Shown here piece after piece: positions 52,330-63,864 of a stretch of DNA of 64,000 bases (within the stretch, counting starts at the first letter, position 1; each line of letters starts with the position of its first letter). This DNA comes from Asterias rubens (lineage: Eukaryota > Echinodermata > Asteroidea > Forcipulatida > Asteriidae). The position numbers and the translations under genes are program-made. The notes under the pieces are model-generated. The model did no database searches. It saw only the letters and a list, made by a program, of their open reading frames with translations, and was not told the origin of the DNA. The DNA lies in assembly GCF_902459465.1 (NCBI RefSeq), contig NC_047081.1, forward strand, positions 11,576,849 through 11,640,848, written 5' to 3'.

Positions 52330-52940
52330 TGTAGACTGTAGACTCTCGGCCAATCGGCGTGCGAAGTGTTATGGTAATCAATGTAGACTGTAGACTGAGG
52401 GATTGCACGAGTGCAGACATAACATCAACGAACTTAGTTTTTTTATTATGTCAAATTCTACTTTTGGATTTGTTCATCAGGGAGAGCGCGAACGCAGTCC
52501 CCACTATCAGAAATTGTACTCCCGAGTTCCCCACATTTGGGGGAATCGCATAGGTCAACCCGTCCGAAGTGCAATGGATAGGCCTCGCCATGGGAGAACC
52601 GCCTTGTTGATCACGGTATCTCCTGAGCCAGGTAAGTATGGTTTTCGATTGTGTGACATATCGAGTGTATCTCAGCAGTTTGCTTTTCACCTACGGTGCT
52701 ACCATTATTCACCGTTCAGCTTTCATGCAGATTTTAACGCGCTACTACGCATGCGCAGTTTGATTTATTATGCAAATTTTTGTAGACTGTGCGCATAATA
52801 ATGATGACTGTATGCAAAATAAGTAGAATCTAGACTTTGTGCAGTTAAATTTTCATGCAAACCAATGTAGCCTGCATGCAAATTAGTGTAGACAAATTAG
52901 ATAGTGTAGACAATTTATTGTAGACAATATTTGTAGACTT
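52330..52940 (-). repeat. AGTCTACA repeat cluster, right (inverted)
   Basis: TGTAGACT, the complement of AGTCTACA, occurs at 52330, 52337, 52382, 52389, 52781 and 52932, with TGTAGACA/TGTAGCCT variants between 52860 and 52930. ATGGTAATCA and GGCCAATCGGCG accompany it, mirroring the left cluster. The exon-like segment 52481-52631 lies between the sub-clusters. Confidence 0.8.
52481..52631 (+). other. Exon-like segment (possible 5' exon)
   Basis: Flanked by TTCATCAG and a perfect donor CAG|GTAAGT at 52632. The open frame reads GERERSPHYQKLYSRVPHIW and beyond, with no recognised domain. It could be a non-coding leader exon of the fucosyltransferase (an acceptor-like TTCCAG precedes the ATG at 53144) or a chance combination. 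Confidence 0.25.
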
Positions 52941-53111
52941 TGATTGTAGTCTGAAGCTTGGTGCCACGGTAAATCGTCATACCGCCCTCTATTGAGCAGA
53001 GCATAAACCACGGACTAGTACCTGTACTTGACAGCTGTAAACCAAAGATACTATGTGTAAACCTAGCACTGCCATTAAGTAAACATCATGACCTGTCTGT
53101 TTGTGACACAC

Positions 53112-53192
53112 ATGCCATCAAATAAAATTCCAGTCAAAACAACATGGCCCGACGGTCGGGATACTGCCCAACATTGCGGAAGTGTTTGGTGA
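53112..53192 (+). promoter_or_regulatory. Upstream ORF overlapping the fucosyltransferase start
   Basis: ATG at 53112 (weak context, ACACATGC) opens 26 codons in another frame and stops at TGA 53190-53192, 47 bases past the main ATG. If the leader includes it, it would reduce initiation at 53144 unless ribosomes leak past. Transcript start unknown. Confidence 0.4.
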
Positions 53193-53629
53193 TCGTTGTT
53201 GTATTGTTTTGTCTGTCAGCGGGTATTCTTCACATGGTTAGTAAATGATACTTTCATCGCCATGATAACTAACAACATTGTTGACTAAATTGAGAATGCC
53301 CAAGTGTGAAGACTGAAACCTTCCGGCGGGCGGCTCTCGACTCTGGGTCGACTCGGAGGGCCGACAGCAGGTCCGCCGCCGCGCCGCGCCTGTCTTCAGC
53401 ACTAACAACACTTCACTCCACTTCCTCGTTTACTTCAACACTTTCTTGTTTTGGTAAAACCATGGAGGTAGAACCGAGCCAACCTTATTGGGCTGTTATG
53501 ACTCTCTTTTATCACAGTCGCCATTGTGATAAGACCGATGTTGAGAGCCATAACAACAACATGGGCTAGGTTTACAGTTACACCTACATAGTTTTTGGAA
53601 AAATTTTACGTCGTCGCCACCAACTTCCG

Positions 53630-53661
<32 letters not shown>

Positions 53662-56140
53662 GCACCTGAGGAGGTTTTCAATCGATTGGGCTAGTCTAGA
53701 CCCAGTAACTGGGGTGCTGTATTTTGTTTTCTCTCTCGAAATTTTGACATTATCGGTCCATGGAAAAAGAAAGGTCATTCTAGCACCCCAGCAAGTGAAA
53801 GCCAGGCAATGATTCAAGACAGCCACACTTTCTCTGACTATCACTCTCTCACTCTGTCCACAGATTTTGCAGTATTTTGATACTGAAGATATTTATGAAG
53901 ATGATGGAATTTGGCTTCAGAATGAACAACATTTTGCTCATGTCGACTACGGAGGAAAGTTAGTATCAAGTGGTGAGTAAAATCAAACTATGGTTTTCTG
54001 CTCGGGATTATATATACATTTTTTTGTAAGGTATAAAATGCAAAGTAAACCTTTGGTTTTTTAATCCTATTTAACTGTAGAGTAGATGTACAATAAAATT
54101 AACCTGTAAATAAAATGTGGTTTAAAAAGAAGGTAGAATTTTTCAAGATATTGGCAAAACATCCGAGTCCGAGAGTTTGTCTCTTAAATGCAGGAAGAAT
54201 AATCCATAATTGGAACAGGCAATATTTAACAGAAACTTTTCTCAGGTTCAAATTTTGGGGGGATAACAACCGTTTTTCTCATAACCACTTACTTCAAAGT
54301 GAAGTGATTCTCAATCGAAAGCGGCTGTACTTAATATTTTAACCAAGAAAGTTTTTATTGACATTGTTAGTAAGAGCATAAGAGTGATAAGGCACCTCCA
54401 GCTCAAATTTGTTTTGCTTTCAAATAAGCCTTGGGATTGTTCCAGACACTTCACTGACAGCTGAGCTGTATGTTTACATTCTTAAAGATTAGACCACAAG
54501 CACCAAGATTGTTATCTACTGGAACCCTGGTTTGTGATTACCACTGAGCAAGGTCACCTGCAGAGGTCATCACCACTCCATGGTGACTGTCTTCAGGTCA
54601 CACATCTACACCCATTACTTTCAACTAGTGTTGTTTTAACTTGCACTTATTTACTAAGCACAACTTTCCACCTGTTTCACGCACACTTAGTCTTCACCTC
54701 AGCTTTTACATCCAAAAGTGGACTTTGCTGAGTACCAACCTAGATGTAGATGTGGTTTTCTCAGTAAGATTAAGCTGACAGTACACTGCAGTATGGACAG
54801 TTTTGGGGATAGTTTTGACAAGGTGCCTTACCAAATGTATTCCTTCCTTTCAAAGAAATTCAATGAGTGATTTATTTACACTTATTTTTTGTTTCTTGTC
54901 CAATTCAGATGGCACAGATGAGCATGACAGAGACCATGTCAATGTCACCAATTTAAACATAAAGGTTCCCATCATTCTATGGTGGACACCTTTTACCGGT
55001 GAGCGTGGGCAAGTCAAGCAATGCGGCAAAGACGAGTGTTTCTTCACTGTAGACAGACACTTTAGAAATCATCCCCAGACGAAAGTTTTTATGTTCTACG
55101 GAACGGACTTCAAGCCGCGAGATCTTCCGCTGCCGAGAAAGAAGCAGCATGAGTGGGCACTTCTACATGAGGAATCCCCAAAGAATAATTATATCCTGAC
55201 CCAGAAAGATTGCCTGACCCTGTTTAATCACACCGCTACGTTCAAACGCCAGTCTGACTATCCAATCACCACTCAGTATTTAGAGCACCTTTCTGACCTG
55301 ACAAGCACCGAGTATCTCGTCCCGACAGATTTAAAGAGTAGGGGTGGCATAGCCCAAGTGGTTTACATCCATTCCGATTGTAATCCACCATCGGGTCGTG
55401 ATAATTACGTCACCGAATTAATGAAATTCATTCGAGTTGATTCGTATGGGAAATGTCTTCACAATAAGGATCTACCACCAGATCTAGTCGATCCACTTAC
55501 TATGCACAGCAGGGATCTCTATAAAATCATCGCCAAATACAAATTCAGCCTCGCCTTTGAAAATGCAATCTGTGATGACTACGTTACAGAAAAGCTCTGG
55601 CGCCCTCTATTGGTCGGTTCAGTTCCGGTCTACAGAGGATCACCGTCTGTTCGTGATTGGCTGCCGGATAACCAATCAGCAGTTATCGCTGATGATTTCT
55701 CAAGTCCAGAGGATCTTGCCAAGTTTTTAACCTCACTCGCTGGGAATAAAGAACGCTACGAAAAGTACCTCAAATTTAAGAAAGTTGGTATAACAAACAA
55801 GAAGCTGATAAACACAATGACGAAACGGGAGTGGGGAGTCAATGACTACGAACGTCTCAACTTCATCTCAGGATTTGAATGCTTCGTCTGCAAACGAGTC
55901 CACGAGAATCTGAAGCGATCTGAGAGAGGGGAACCTCTCAAGCCGCACAAAGCTGAGGGCAATCATTATAATTGTCCGAGACCGCAATACAGCAACGAGA
56001 ACTACAGACGTGACAACGATATTTACCTACAAATGTACGACCGGCATAAGAAAAATGCTGTAGATCTCCGAAAGCTCGTCGAAGAAGGACTGGGATATGA
56101 TAGCATTAAGTTCCGTGACTTGATGTCAAATGTTTATTAA
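53144..56140 (+). CDS. GT10 fucosyltransferase, FUT10/FUT11-like (3 exons)
   Basis: Exons 53144-53236, 53864-53972 and 54909-56140 give 1434 nt, 477 aa, the usual FUT10/FUT11 length. Type II membrane layout: short basic N-terminus (MARRSGY), one membrane anchor at about residues 14-30, stem, then the catalytic region. Seen: IILWWTPF strand, FYGTDF, the WALLHEESP motif (HEESP 154-158), DSYGKCLHN, and the GDP-fucose signature LAFENAICDDYVTEKLWRPL at about 282-301 followed by VGSVPVYRGSPSVRDW. A Cys-containing C-terminal part (FECFVCKRVHENL, YNCPRP) is typical of the FUT10/11 branch rather than the Lewis-type enzymes. Family knowledge: secretory-pathway enzymes using GDP-fucose; human FUT10/FUT11 are reported to act as protein O-fucosyltransferases. 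N-glycosylation sequons NVT, NHT and NQS are visible. The start has a strong context (CAACATGG). The upstream ATG at 53112 opens an overlapping small frame. I cannot separate FUT10 from FUT11. Confidence 0.9.
53634..53661. repeat. Poly-T tract (28 T)
   Basis: Uninterrupted T run in intron 1 of the fucosyltransferase gene, upstream of its acceptor at 53863. Confidence 0.9.
54130..54365. repeat. Diverged dispersed repeat R10, copy 2
   Basis: Collinear but diverged blocks shared with 50490-50690 (TTCAAATTTTGGGG, TTACTTCAAAGTGAAGTG, GCGGCTGTA). Intron 2 of the fucosyltransferase gene. Confidence 0.5.
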
Positions 56141-57405
56141 TTCTGGAGATTTGTTACGGTCCTGTAGTTCCTCTCTCTCTTGCCAATACAGCTGTATTAC
56201 TGTATAAACTTTTTTCTTTTCAATACAAGATACCAAAATAAACAAGGAAAAGTACTTCTTTTTAATCACTCCTTCAAATCTTGTGAGGTTAGTCAAATGC
56301 TTTGCCTATTTGCAAGATTTGAAGTAAAGGAGCTTATAGCAATGATTTATTTTCCCAAGCTGACAAACTGAGCATTTTTTGTGGGCTAATAGCTGTCGGC
56401 ACAAAGTGGAAATATTGCCAAAAACCATACTAAAGTTTTAATAAGAATATTAATAAAAAAAAACATTTTATTGTAGTTGCAGGTAGGTTTATTTTTAACA
56501 TGTAAAATTGTATGCAAGTTTATTTTATACATGATCTGTAACTACTAACTTGCCATGTGTTGTACCTAAAAAGAAGACATTGTCAGTGGTGCTTTATATC
56601 TTAAATGTTTGTTAAATTGCAACATTTTGTTATGGGGTCTTGAGATTTAAAATCAGGGGAATAATATTTGAGGGTGAATTTGTATCAAGACTAACCCAGC
56701 TGTTTGATGTGGTGGTGTAGTTCTCAGTCTATTTGACAAACTTGAGCAAATCTAAGGAATTTGGGAAAGGGATAATAATGATGGGTGGATGAGGGGGTAA
56801 TGGATAGGTCTTAAGTAAAAGAAGCAGCAGGGTTAGCCAGTAATGTTGATTGTTTCATTGTGTTTTTGTTTCTTCGAAATATTTCCCTGAAATATGTGTG
56901 CTTTGAGTCATTCAATGGTTAGGTAGTGAATATATATGAATATTTTGATATAAATGCATCAAATTTATCAGCCATGAGTATGAACAACATTTGTTATAAT
57001 ATTGACAGAATTAAACCAAGTTGCTTGCCCTTTTTATACTATTTGACAGTTAGTACTTTTTAGAATTTGTCATTATTTTGTTATAAAACTCATAATTATT
57101 TTTTTAATGGTTTCCAGTATTATCAAAGATGTATAATGTATGTGCCTAGAGATGTTGTATGACATTGTCTTGTGTAAGACATAATAGTGTTTTATTTATT
57201 ATAGTAAGTGGCTTAAAAAAGTCTTATGCCATAATACTTAATAGCGCCCATATTCATCACTCAGTGATGCTGAAGGTGCTTCAACATGCAGTATTTTCCT
57301 GAAAGTTATGTGGAGCTAAAATGATTGGCCATAACAAAAGTTTTATATAAAGGCCTGCATGTATTTGATCAAAATGAGAAATAAAAGTTTATTTTTTGTC
57401 AATAT
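56141..57405 (+). other. 3' UTR of the fucosyltransferase gene
   Basis: About 1.2 kb of AT-rich sequence without a gene. The canonical AATAAA at 57380-57385, followed by T-rich sequence, is the likely end. An earlier AATAAA near 56239 could give a short form. Confidence 0.5.
57380..57385 (+). promoter_or_regulatory. Polyadenylation signal AATAAA, fucosyltransferase
   Basis: AATAAA followed by AGTTTATTTTTTGTC, a plausible signal plus U-rich downstream element. Confidence 0.5.
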
Positions 57406-57676
57406 ATGGCAGCCAGAGTAAAAGTCTTTTAAAAGTTTTTTTTTCATCACACTTTATGATCATTAAAAAAAATCACAAATTATAATGTTATGGTATAAAT
57501 TATGTGTATTATTTTGTTTTTACCTAAAGAGTCTGTATGAGCTTCCTAAAATCTCCCATTTTTACTCCAGAGCTTTTTTTTTTTTGTATTGTTCTTCAAT
57601 CAAAGCATTGGGGGTAGAATTTGTCAAAGTAATTTCGAAAGAGGGTAAAGCAACAGACCCGGAGCTCCCAGACCTT

Positions 57677-57708
<32 letters not shown>

Positions 57709-58253
57709 ACAAAAAAAAAAGGGAACTTGCAAGAAGCGGTTGATACCGCCACCGTGGGCGGCGCGCTGGTTGTAGTTTTATTAGTTTCAAAAGATTACAT
57801 GGTGAGCACTGGTGTGCATGTATCAATATCATGCACACTTTATTCATTAGTCCGTTTTATGCAGTCTATAAATAGACCGTTGATGGTTTATGCTAAAAAT
57901 ATACCAGGGGTCGTTTTATAACGTTTACTTACTTCACACCAGCATTTTAGTTGTGTTTTTGATAATACAGAGTACAAGTATACGCATGCAAATTAACAGT
58001 GTTCTAAATTTTACATTGCAAATGTTTAAAACATTCCAAAATTAGTTTATGTAAAAAACATAAAAGTCGCGCTTGTTAAAAACACCCCTATTTGTAATGG
58101 AGAAGGCCGAGTGGTCTGATATCAGGTGATTTTGTATGATGGTACGATCCGAGTGTGTGTTTTTGGATGGGATGTGAAATGACATGACAAGCTAGGTGAC
58201 CTTTGCTTCGCTTTCACAACACACACAAACTGCTGTCGACAAGCAAGTACACA
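57406..58253. other. Spacer and 5' region of the SLC25A16-like gene, with C31 tract
   Basis: Contains an uninterrupted run of 31 C at 57678-57708 followed by AC and an A run. The last 50 bases before the ATG are probably 5' UTR. Small frames here are polyproline artefacts of the C run. Confidence 0.6.
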
Positions 58254-61200
58254 ATGGCTATCCTAGCTGGTTCAACGGGCGAAATATTGCAGAATTTCCT
58301 CGCTGGTGGTAAGTTACTCCTGCACTAATTGTTCTTTCCACCCCTGAGATTATAAATGTCTCTTTTAAACAGAGTTCCTTGGCAGAATATGTTAAATTTT
58401 CAACCAGCTTCTGCGGGGGAAGAAGCTCAAAATCAAATCTCTGAAACCGGCTCATTTGTTATCACGCAGCGAGCACGTGAAAGTTTAAATGGTGATGTGT
58501 ATGGTGTGCAGGTATCCGGATCCAGAGGGGCAGATGGCTTACGAAAAATTCATCACACCCGGATCGCCAGTTACGGTGAAAACCCTTTTACTCAGAGCGC
58601 TCAAATCCTGTTTTTAGACTGTTAGCCTACAATTTTAAATGATCAACACGAGATATTTTTGACAATGTTTGACTGCCACTTTTTCATTCATTGAGTATTG
58701 ACTCGTTTCCAATGACCAAACCAAAAGTTTTTAAAACAACATTTATTTGACCATTAGAACTACCTCATGATTTGACTCATTTTTGAAAAAATAGTTATAA
58801 ATATAACTAGTAGTAGTACACTACAAGATTATATTAATAATGGTACTGGTGGTAGGCCTACCGTTTTAGGAAAAGTTTCCATATGGCGCCACCACTTTTT
58901 CATTCGAGATGAAATAATATAGTACAGGTATCTAATTCTAATTACCTCAATGAATGAGAATGAGATGGCCATGAGATGTCCCTTTTTGTAAAAATTAGTG
59001 AAAAAGTGGTGGCCCCAACATGGAAAGTTATCCTTTTACAATTTTCTACAGTCTAGATTAATAAACATAACTCATAAGAATCAATAAAAGATCAAAGATC
59101 AATCAATAAAATGTTTCTCCATACATTTGGGCACCTAGCATTTCTTAAATTATTTTAAAATGCTCCAAAACCATGGATGGTTTCTTCATGGTTCTCATTT
59201 AACAGCTCTTAAAAAAAATTAAAGGAAAAGTTTCCGTATGGCGCCACCACTTTTTCATTCGATATGAAATAATATAGTATCTAATTTACCTCAATGAGAT
59301 ATCCCTTTTTGTAAAAAAGGGTGAACAAGTGGTGGCGCCATTCGGAAAGTTATCCAAATTAAATTTCATATTGAAAAGCTAAATATGAAAATAAAATTGT
59401 GAATTATATATTAAAAAATATGTTAATTTTCAGGAGTAGCTGGATGTTGCGGCAAAGTAACCACAGCTCCTTTGGATAGAGTAAAAATCTTAATACAAGG
59501 TCATCATAGGTACTACCAACATCTTGGTAAGTAAAGTAACACTAGATTAAAATCACTTCAAATTAGCCTTAGTTTAAGCATGGAGGTAGGTAAGACTTAG
59601 GTGTCTGAATTTTTAGTGTTTTTATAAATCATTTGTTTACCCTAATTTTAAATAATACTTTCCCATCCCCAATTTTAAATTTAAACATTCTTAAAAACTG
59701 TTCCCCCAAAATCCAATAAAGTACTCAAGATGCTCAGATACAACTGTTCAGTGAAAATTATACCATGCCCGGTATGTGGCAGAGGGTGTCCCCTTCCCCC
59801 CCCCCCCCAAAAAAAAAATGTTCCCGTACACTCCTTTTCTCTTGTGCAAAAGTACCCCTTAAAATCCTCTTAAGAATTCCTGAGGTACCCATAACACGAT
59901 AAGGGCACAATAGGAGTGGTTACATCATGCCACAGACCAAACACCAAATGGTAATAATCAAAATAATTAATAAAGTATATTTTGTTCCTCTTATGTTATT
60001 TCAGGTGTTTGGTCATCAGTTGCCAAAGTCCTTGAGCATGAAGGGGTCAGAGGTCTTTACCGTGGCAACGGTGCTATGATGGTTCGAACATTCCCTTACG
60101 GTGCTATCCAATTTGTAGCGTATGATTGGTTTAAAAAGGTGAGGTCATATCTTTAACACTTTCACGGTAATGTGCGCCATGTTATTCAATCCCATGCGCC
60201 ATGGTACGGCCCATGGTACAATGTATGTTGTTTATTTTGAGCAAACATTTTTTAGAGTCGTAACTTCACAAGTGCTTTTGCTTCTAACGATGTGCGTCAA
60301 GTGTGATTATCAAGTTGCAGACATTGAAATAAAGACAACACTGATGCACACAGGGCAGATTCAACAATAGGCGCATATTACCTTGAAAGGGTACATTGCT
60401 TTTTCGGCTTGAAGAATAAAATTTACTTGTTTCATCTTCAGAAATTTGTTCATTCTTGATTTCTTTTTATTTTACAGAAAACAAAAAAGAAGTTATTATC
60501 CGGTTCCCTAGCAGGTAAGACGCAACCTCTTAATGTTTTATTGACAGATTATTAAATGAGTTGAAATAATTTTTTTAGAACTGCTTTATCTTGCTGTAAA
60601 TTTGTAAAAGAGAGCAGGAAAGGGGGTCACTTTCACTGAACTGTTAAATGTTGTAAATAGCACTTAAACAAGAACTATCAACTATTAGTAGATAGTTAAG
60701 CAACACACTTTTTGTTTGTGAATGTTTTATTGACCCTGACAGTTTTAGATGTTTGTAAGTGTTTGTGTTGTGTAGCATTTCAGGCAAATCAACCTCTTCC
60801 CCCATAGATCTACAGAACTGTTGTTGAATAATCTGTTTCTATTTCTTAACAGGTGTAACAGCGGTCATTTTTACATATCCGTTAGACATGGTTAGAGCGA
60901 GGTTAGCCTATCAAGTACACGGAGAATGTTTATACACAGGAATCCTCCACACATGTCGTTCTATATGGCATCAGGTAAAACCAGTATTCCTGCTTTGTTG
61001 TAGTGCATATTTAGAAGTTGTATTGGTTGTAGACCAAATTCATTGGTTTCAATAGTTGTCCACTTTCAAAATTTATTGTTTCAAGTATTGGTTGTTGATT
61101 GTCCGAATTTACTGACAGTGCAAACCCCAGTATTTTTACCCTTGCACCGATGTTTATTAAGCACTGTATACTCGATACTTTCCCAAGTTCTTTGAAAAAA

Positions 61201-62843
61201 CAAATCCACAAACACATCATTCGAGTGGATTCAAACCTCCTGATATTTAGTTCAGAGATTCAGAATGTTTTATAAGCAATGACTCTCACCCTCGACCTGT
61301 GAATCTGCTTCAAGTAATTGAGATTTTGTTTCTAAGAAAGTGTTTGTACTTCCACCTCCTACATTTGGAGTGGAACTTCTTCCTTTAAATAAAACTCTTT
61401 TTCTTCTTCCTCCACAAGGAAGGTCAATTCAAAGCACTCTACCGAGGTGTTGGGCCAACTCTTGTCGGAATGATTCCATATGCAGGTAAGATAAATACAG
61501 ACCTTTGATATTCTTCCTACTTCTTCCGTATGATTTCCGGGGTTTTTTGCATTCTGAAAGGTCAGCAAAATTTGTGAATAATAAAAGTTTGTGAAATCAT
61601 GAAACATTCACAACCAACATTTTTGATATTGTAAACAACTGGCTTAACAATGATGGATCAAGTATAACCTGCCTGATGCAGTTTAATGTTTTTATGAAGT
61701 GAAAGTTATTTATATTGTTTGCTTGAACCTTCTTGAAAGTGCATCGTGATCTTAAGAAAAATGCCTTAAATAAATCTTATTATCATTGTCATCTTGAGCT
61801 ACAAGTTGAAAACCCCCTCCTTTTTTACCTGTTACATTCCAATGATATTTTGAATCATTTGTTTCGTTGTCAGGTGCTGCTTTTTATTCCTATGAAACGT
61901 CCAAGACGTACCTCCTAGAGAAGGGTCCCCTTATCTTCTCCAAGCCCTCCCGATCGGACCCTAATCAGAGAGTTCTAACAGCCCAAGCTAACCTTGTCAC
62001 TGGGGGACTGGCAGGAGCAGTGGCACAAACTATAGTGTAAGTTGTCAACCTGTGGTACTTTCATCTGAAGTCTTCATTTTGGTTTTGGGATTTGTTTTTG
62101 TATGCAATTTTGCTCAAAACAAGGCTACAAGCCACTCATGGTTAAGAGACTACAAGAATAAAAGTATTGAAGGTGAAAATAACTCTGGGGAGCTGAAAGG
62201 TTGGAATTTATATCCCTCTTAAAACAGTGTAGGATGAAGGGAAACATGTTCGTGTAACTACACAAATATTGATGACTACAGACCCAGGCTTGCGTATCAA
62301 AAAGTGCCCTAACAAGTCATTGTGCCCTATCATTGGCTTAGAGCTGTTCATGGTCTTGCATTTGCATCGTTTGACCTCAGCGATGGCTGCCCATGCATTT
62401 ACAAAATGTTTATTAAGAATCACCATCATGGGAAAAAGTGTACTGTTTCAGTCAAATTTTTGATTTTTTTTTTTTTTTTTCTTTATGTAAAATATTCATC
62501 TAAACCTTTTAAAACTGTTTCAAAATATTGATTTGCTTTGATTTTAATTGTAGGTATCCCTTGGATGTAGGGAGGCGACTAATGCAGCTTGGCTCCATGG
62601 TTCCAAATTCTAGCTCAACGAGGTAAGTTCAATATAACCCTTCTACTCTTGCTGGTGCGTGTTTAATCTGTTAAACAAGATTTAATGTGTTGGATAACAT
62701 TCGGCCGTTCTGACCAAATTCAACATTTTTTTGCAAACGCTCAATTAAATAAAATATCTCTCATGATTGGTTGCTTTGTTTCCACCAATTCAAATTCTGC
62801 GCCTTGATCACCCAGCAGGGTGGATATGTGCGCATTACAAGTC

Positions 62844-62875
<32 letters not shown>

Positions 62876-63207
62876 GTTTTTGTTTTGCATTTATGGCTTT
62901 CCATAGTTTTCCAACCTGGCAAAAACTTGAGCTGTGACATTGCAATTGAAAGGTCTATGAAAATCAATTAGGGTCCAACTAAATAAACTCAAATAGCATA
63001 CAGAAGATTCATTGTAAACAATTTTTATTTTTAACTTGCAGTTCATGTATGGAGACCCTCATCCTGGTTTACACAGAGCATGGTGCAAGAGGTCTATTCC
63101 GAGGGGTTAGCATCAACTACTTGAGAGCCATTCCTTCAGCCGCTGTGTCCTTCACACTTTATGAGAATCTAAAACAATACCTTAATATCAACGTAGACAG
63201 TAGGTGA
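58254..63207 (+). CDS. SLC25A16: Mitochondrial carrier, SLC25A16-like (9 exons)
   Basis: Exons 58254-58308, 59434-59526, 60005-60138, 60478-60514, 60853-60974, 61419-61485, 61874-62036, 62554-62622, 63042-63207: 906 nt, 301 aa. Three mitochondrial carrier repeats, each with the P-x-[DE]-x-x-[KR] signature at the end of its first helix: PLDRVK, PLDMVR and PLDVGR. Other typical segments: LYRGNGAMMVRTFPYGAIQF, LYRGVGPTLVGMIPYAG and LFRGVSINYLRAIPSAAVSF. The 'GNGAMM-R-FPYGAIQF' block and the repeat 3 'RRLMQLG' fit SLC25A16 (Graves disease carrier) better than SLC25A42. Family knowledge: inner-membrane carrier linked to coenzyme A import (yeast Leu5 orthologue). All introns GT-AG. The start is the first ATG (ACACAATGG), giving an N-terminus shorter than the human protein. 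A substrate assignment is inference. No AATAAA is obvious; ATTAAA occurs at 63472. Confidence 0.92.
58869..59033. repeat. Hairpin MITE R2 in intron 1 of SLC25A16-like
   Basis: GGAAAAGTTTCCATATGGCG at the left and the inverted GGCCCCAACATGGAAAGTTA at the right, with a small internal duplication (AATGAATGAGAATGAGATGG). Confidence 0.85.
59224..59355. repeat. Hairpin MITE R2, second copy in the same intron
   Basis: GGAAAAGTTTCCGTATGGCG at the left and GGCGCCATTCGGAAAGTTAT at the right. Nearly identical to the copy nested at 34352. About 190 bases from the neighbouring R2 and in the same orientation. Confidence 0.9.
61118..61285 (-). mobile_element. Diverged tRNA-derived SINE (S1 family)
   Basis: Matches the S1 element at 9190-9402 in order: CACCGATG, AGCACTGTATACTC, ATACTTTCCCAAG and the decayed B-box region GTGGATTCAAACCTC. 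Intron 5 of SLC25A16-like. Confidence 0.6.
62843..62875. repeat. (TTA)n microsatellite
   Basis: About 11 TTA/ATT triplets in intron 8 of SLC25A16-like. Confidence 0.9.
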
Positions 63208-63512
63208 TAAACAGTGTTTTGTTGGCTCAGAACTATAACGTCGTTAGTGATGTTTATATGGATTTCACAAAATTGGGTTTGCATATTTGGAGCTTCTGGT
63301 AAAGTGGAGTTAATTGATCAAAAGTGATCTCCCGAAGCAGTTGATTGGTAAAAAGCATTTGTTGAATCATCAAACCAGAGTGAACCAGTAAAGACCTGTA
63401 TTGTCAATCCGGAGTCAAACTCTTTTGGATTATGCGTTCAAAGTGGTGCAAAATTCTGTTCAATCCACTAATTAAATCTGTTTGTGACAAGTTGGTTACC
63501 AGACCAGCCTTC
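63208..63512 (+). other. Probable 3' UTR of SLC25A16-like
   Basis: Directly follows the stop; no frame of interest. The variant poly(A) signal ATTAAA is at 63472-63477. Confidence 0.4.
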
Positions 63513-63675
63513 GGTTTCACCAAACTCTTCCTAACTTAGGATTAATCTAAGGACTTAGGACGGGTTCGATTCCGTATCTAAATGCCTAGGACGCATTGAA
63601 CCCATCGGAAGTTAGGACGGGTTACTCGTCCTAACTCGAGTTAGGATTAACCCTAGGGTTTCGTGAAATGGGCTG
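63513..63675. repeat. Hairpin MITE R5, copy 2
   Basis: GGTTTCACCAAACTCTTCCT at the left and the inverted GGGTTTCGTGAAATGG at the right. TCCTAACTCGAGTTAGGATT inside mirrors AACTTAGGATTAATC. Copy 1 is at 23384. Confidence 0.85.
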
Positions 63676-63677
63676 CA

Positions 63678-63864
63678 GGGCCCAATTTCATAGAGCTGCT
63701 AAGAAAATAGTGTTGAACACATTTTTGCTTGGCAGAAATGACACCAGACACAGATAAGATACATGTGACATTGTATTTTGGCTGATAACATAAACCTGGT
63801 AAGCATCATTTTGTTTTGCGTGGCCACTTTATTGTGCTAACAGCTCGTTATGAAATTGCACCCA
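63678..63864. repeat. Hairpin MITE R4, copy 3
   Basis: GGGCCCAATTTCATAGAGCT at the left and the inverted GTTATGAAATTGCACCC at the right. It abuts the R5 copy with a few bases between. Confidence 0.8.

Noticed and set aside
54803-54908. Fucosyltransferase starting at the in-frame ATG 54803
   Set aside because: This would delete the membrane anchor. Exons at 53144 and 53864 with correct phases supply a proper type II N-terminus, and a good acceptor ends at 54908.
57485-57775. Proline-rich protein frame
   Set aside because: Created by the C31 homopolymer; no splice or start support.
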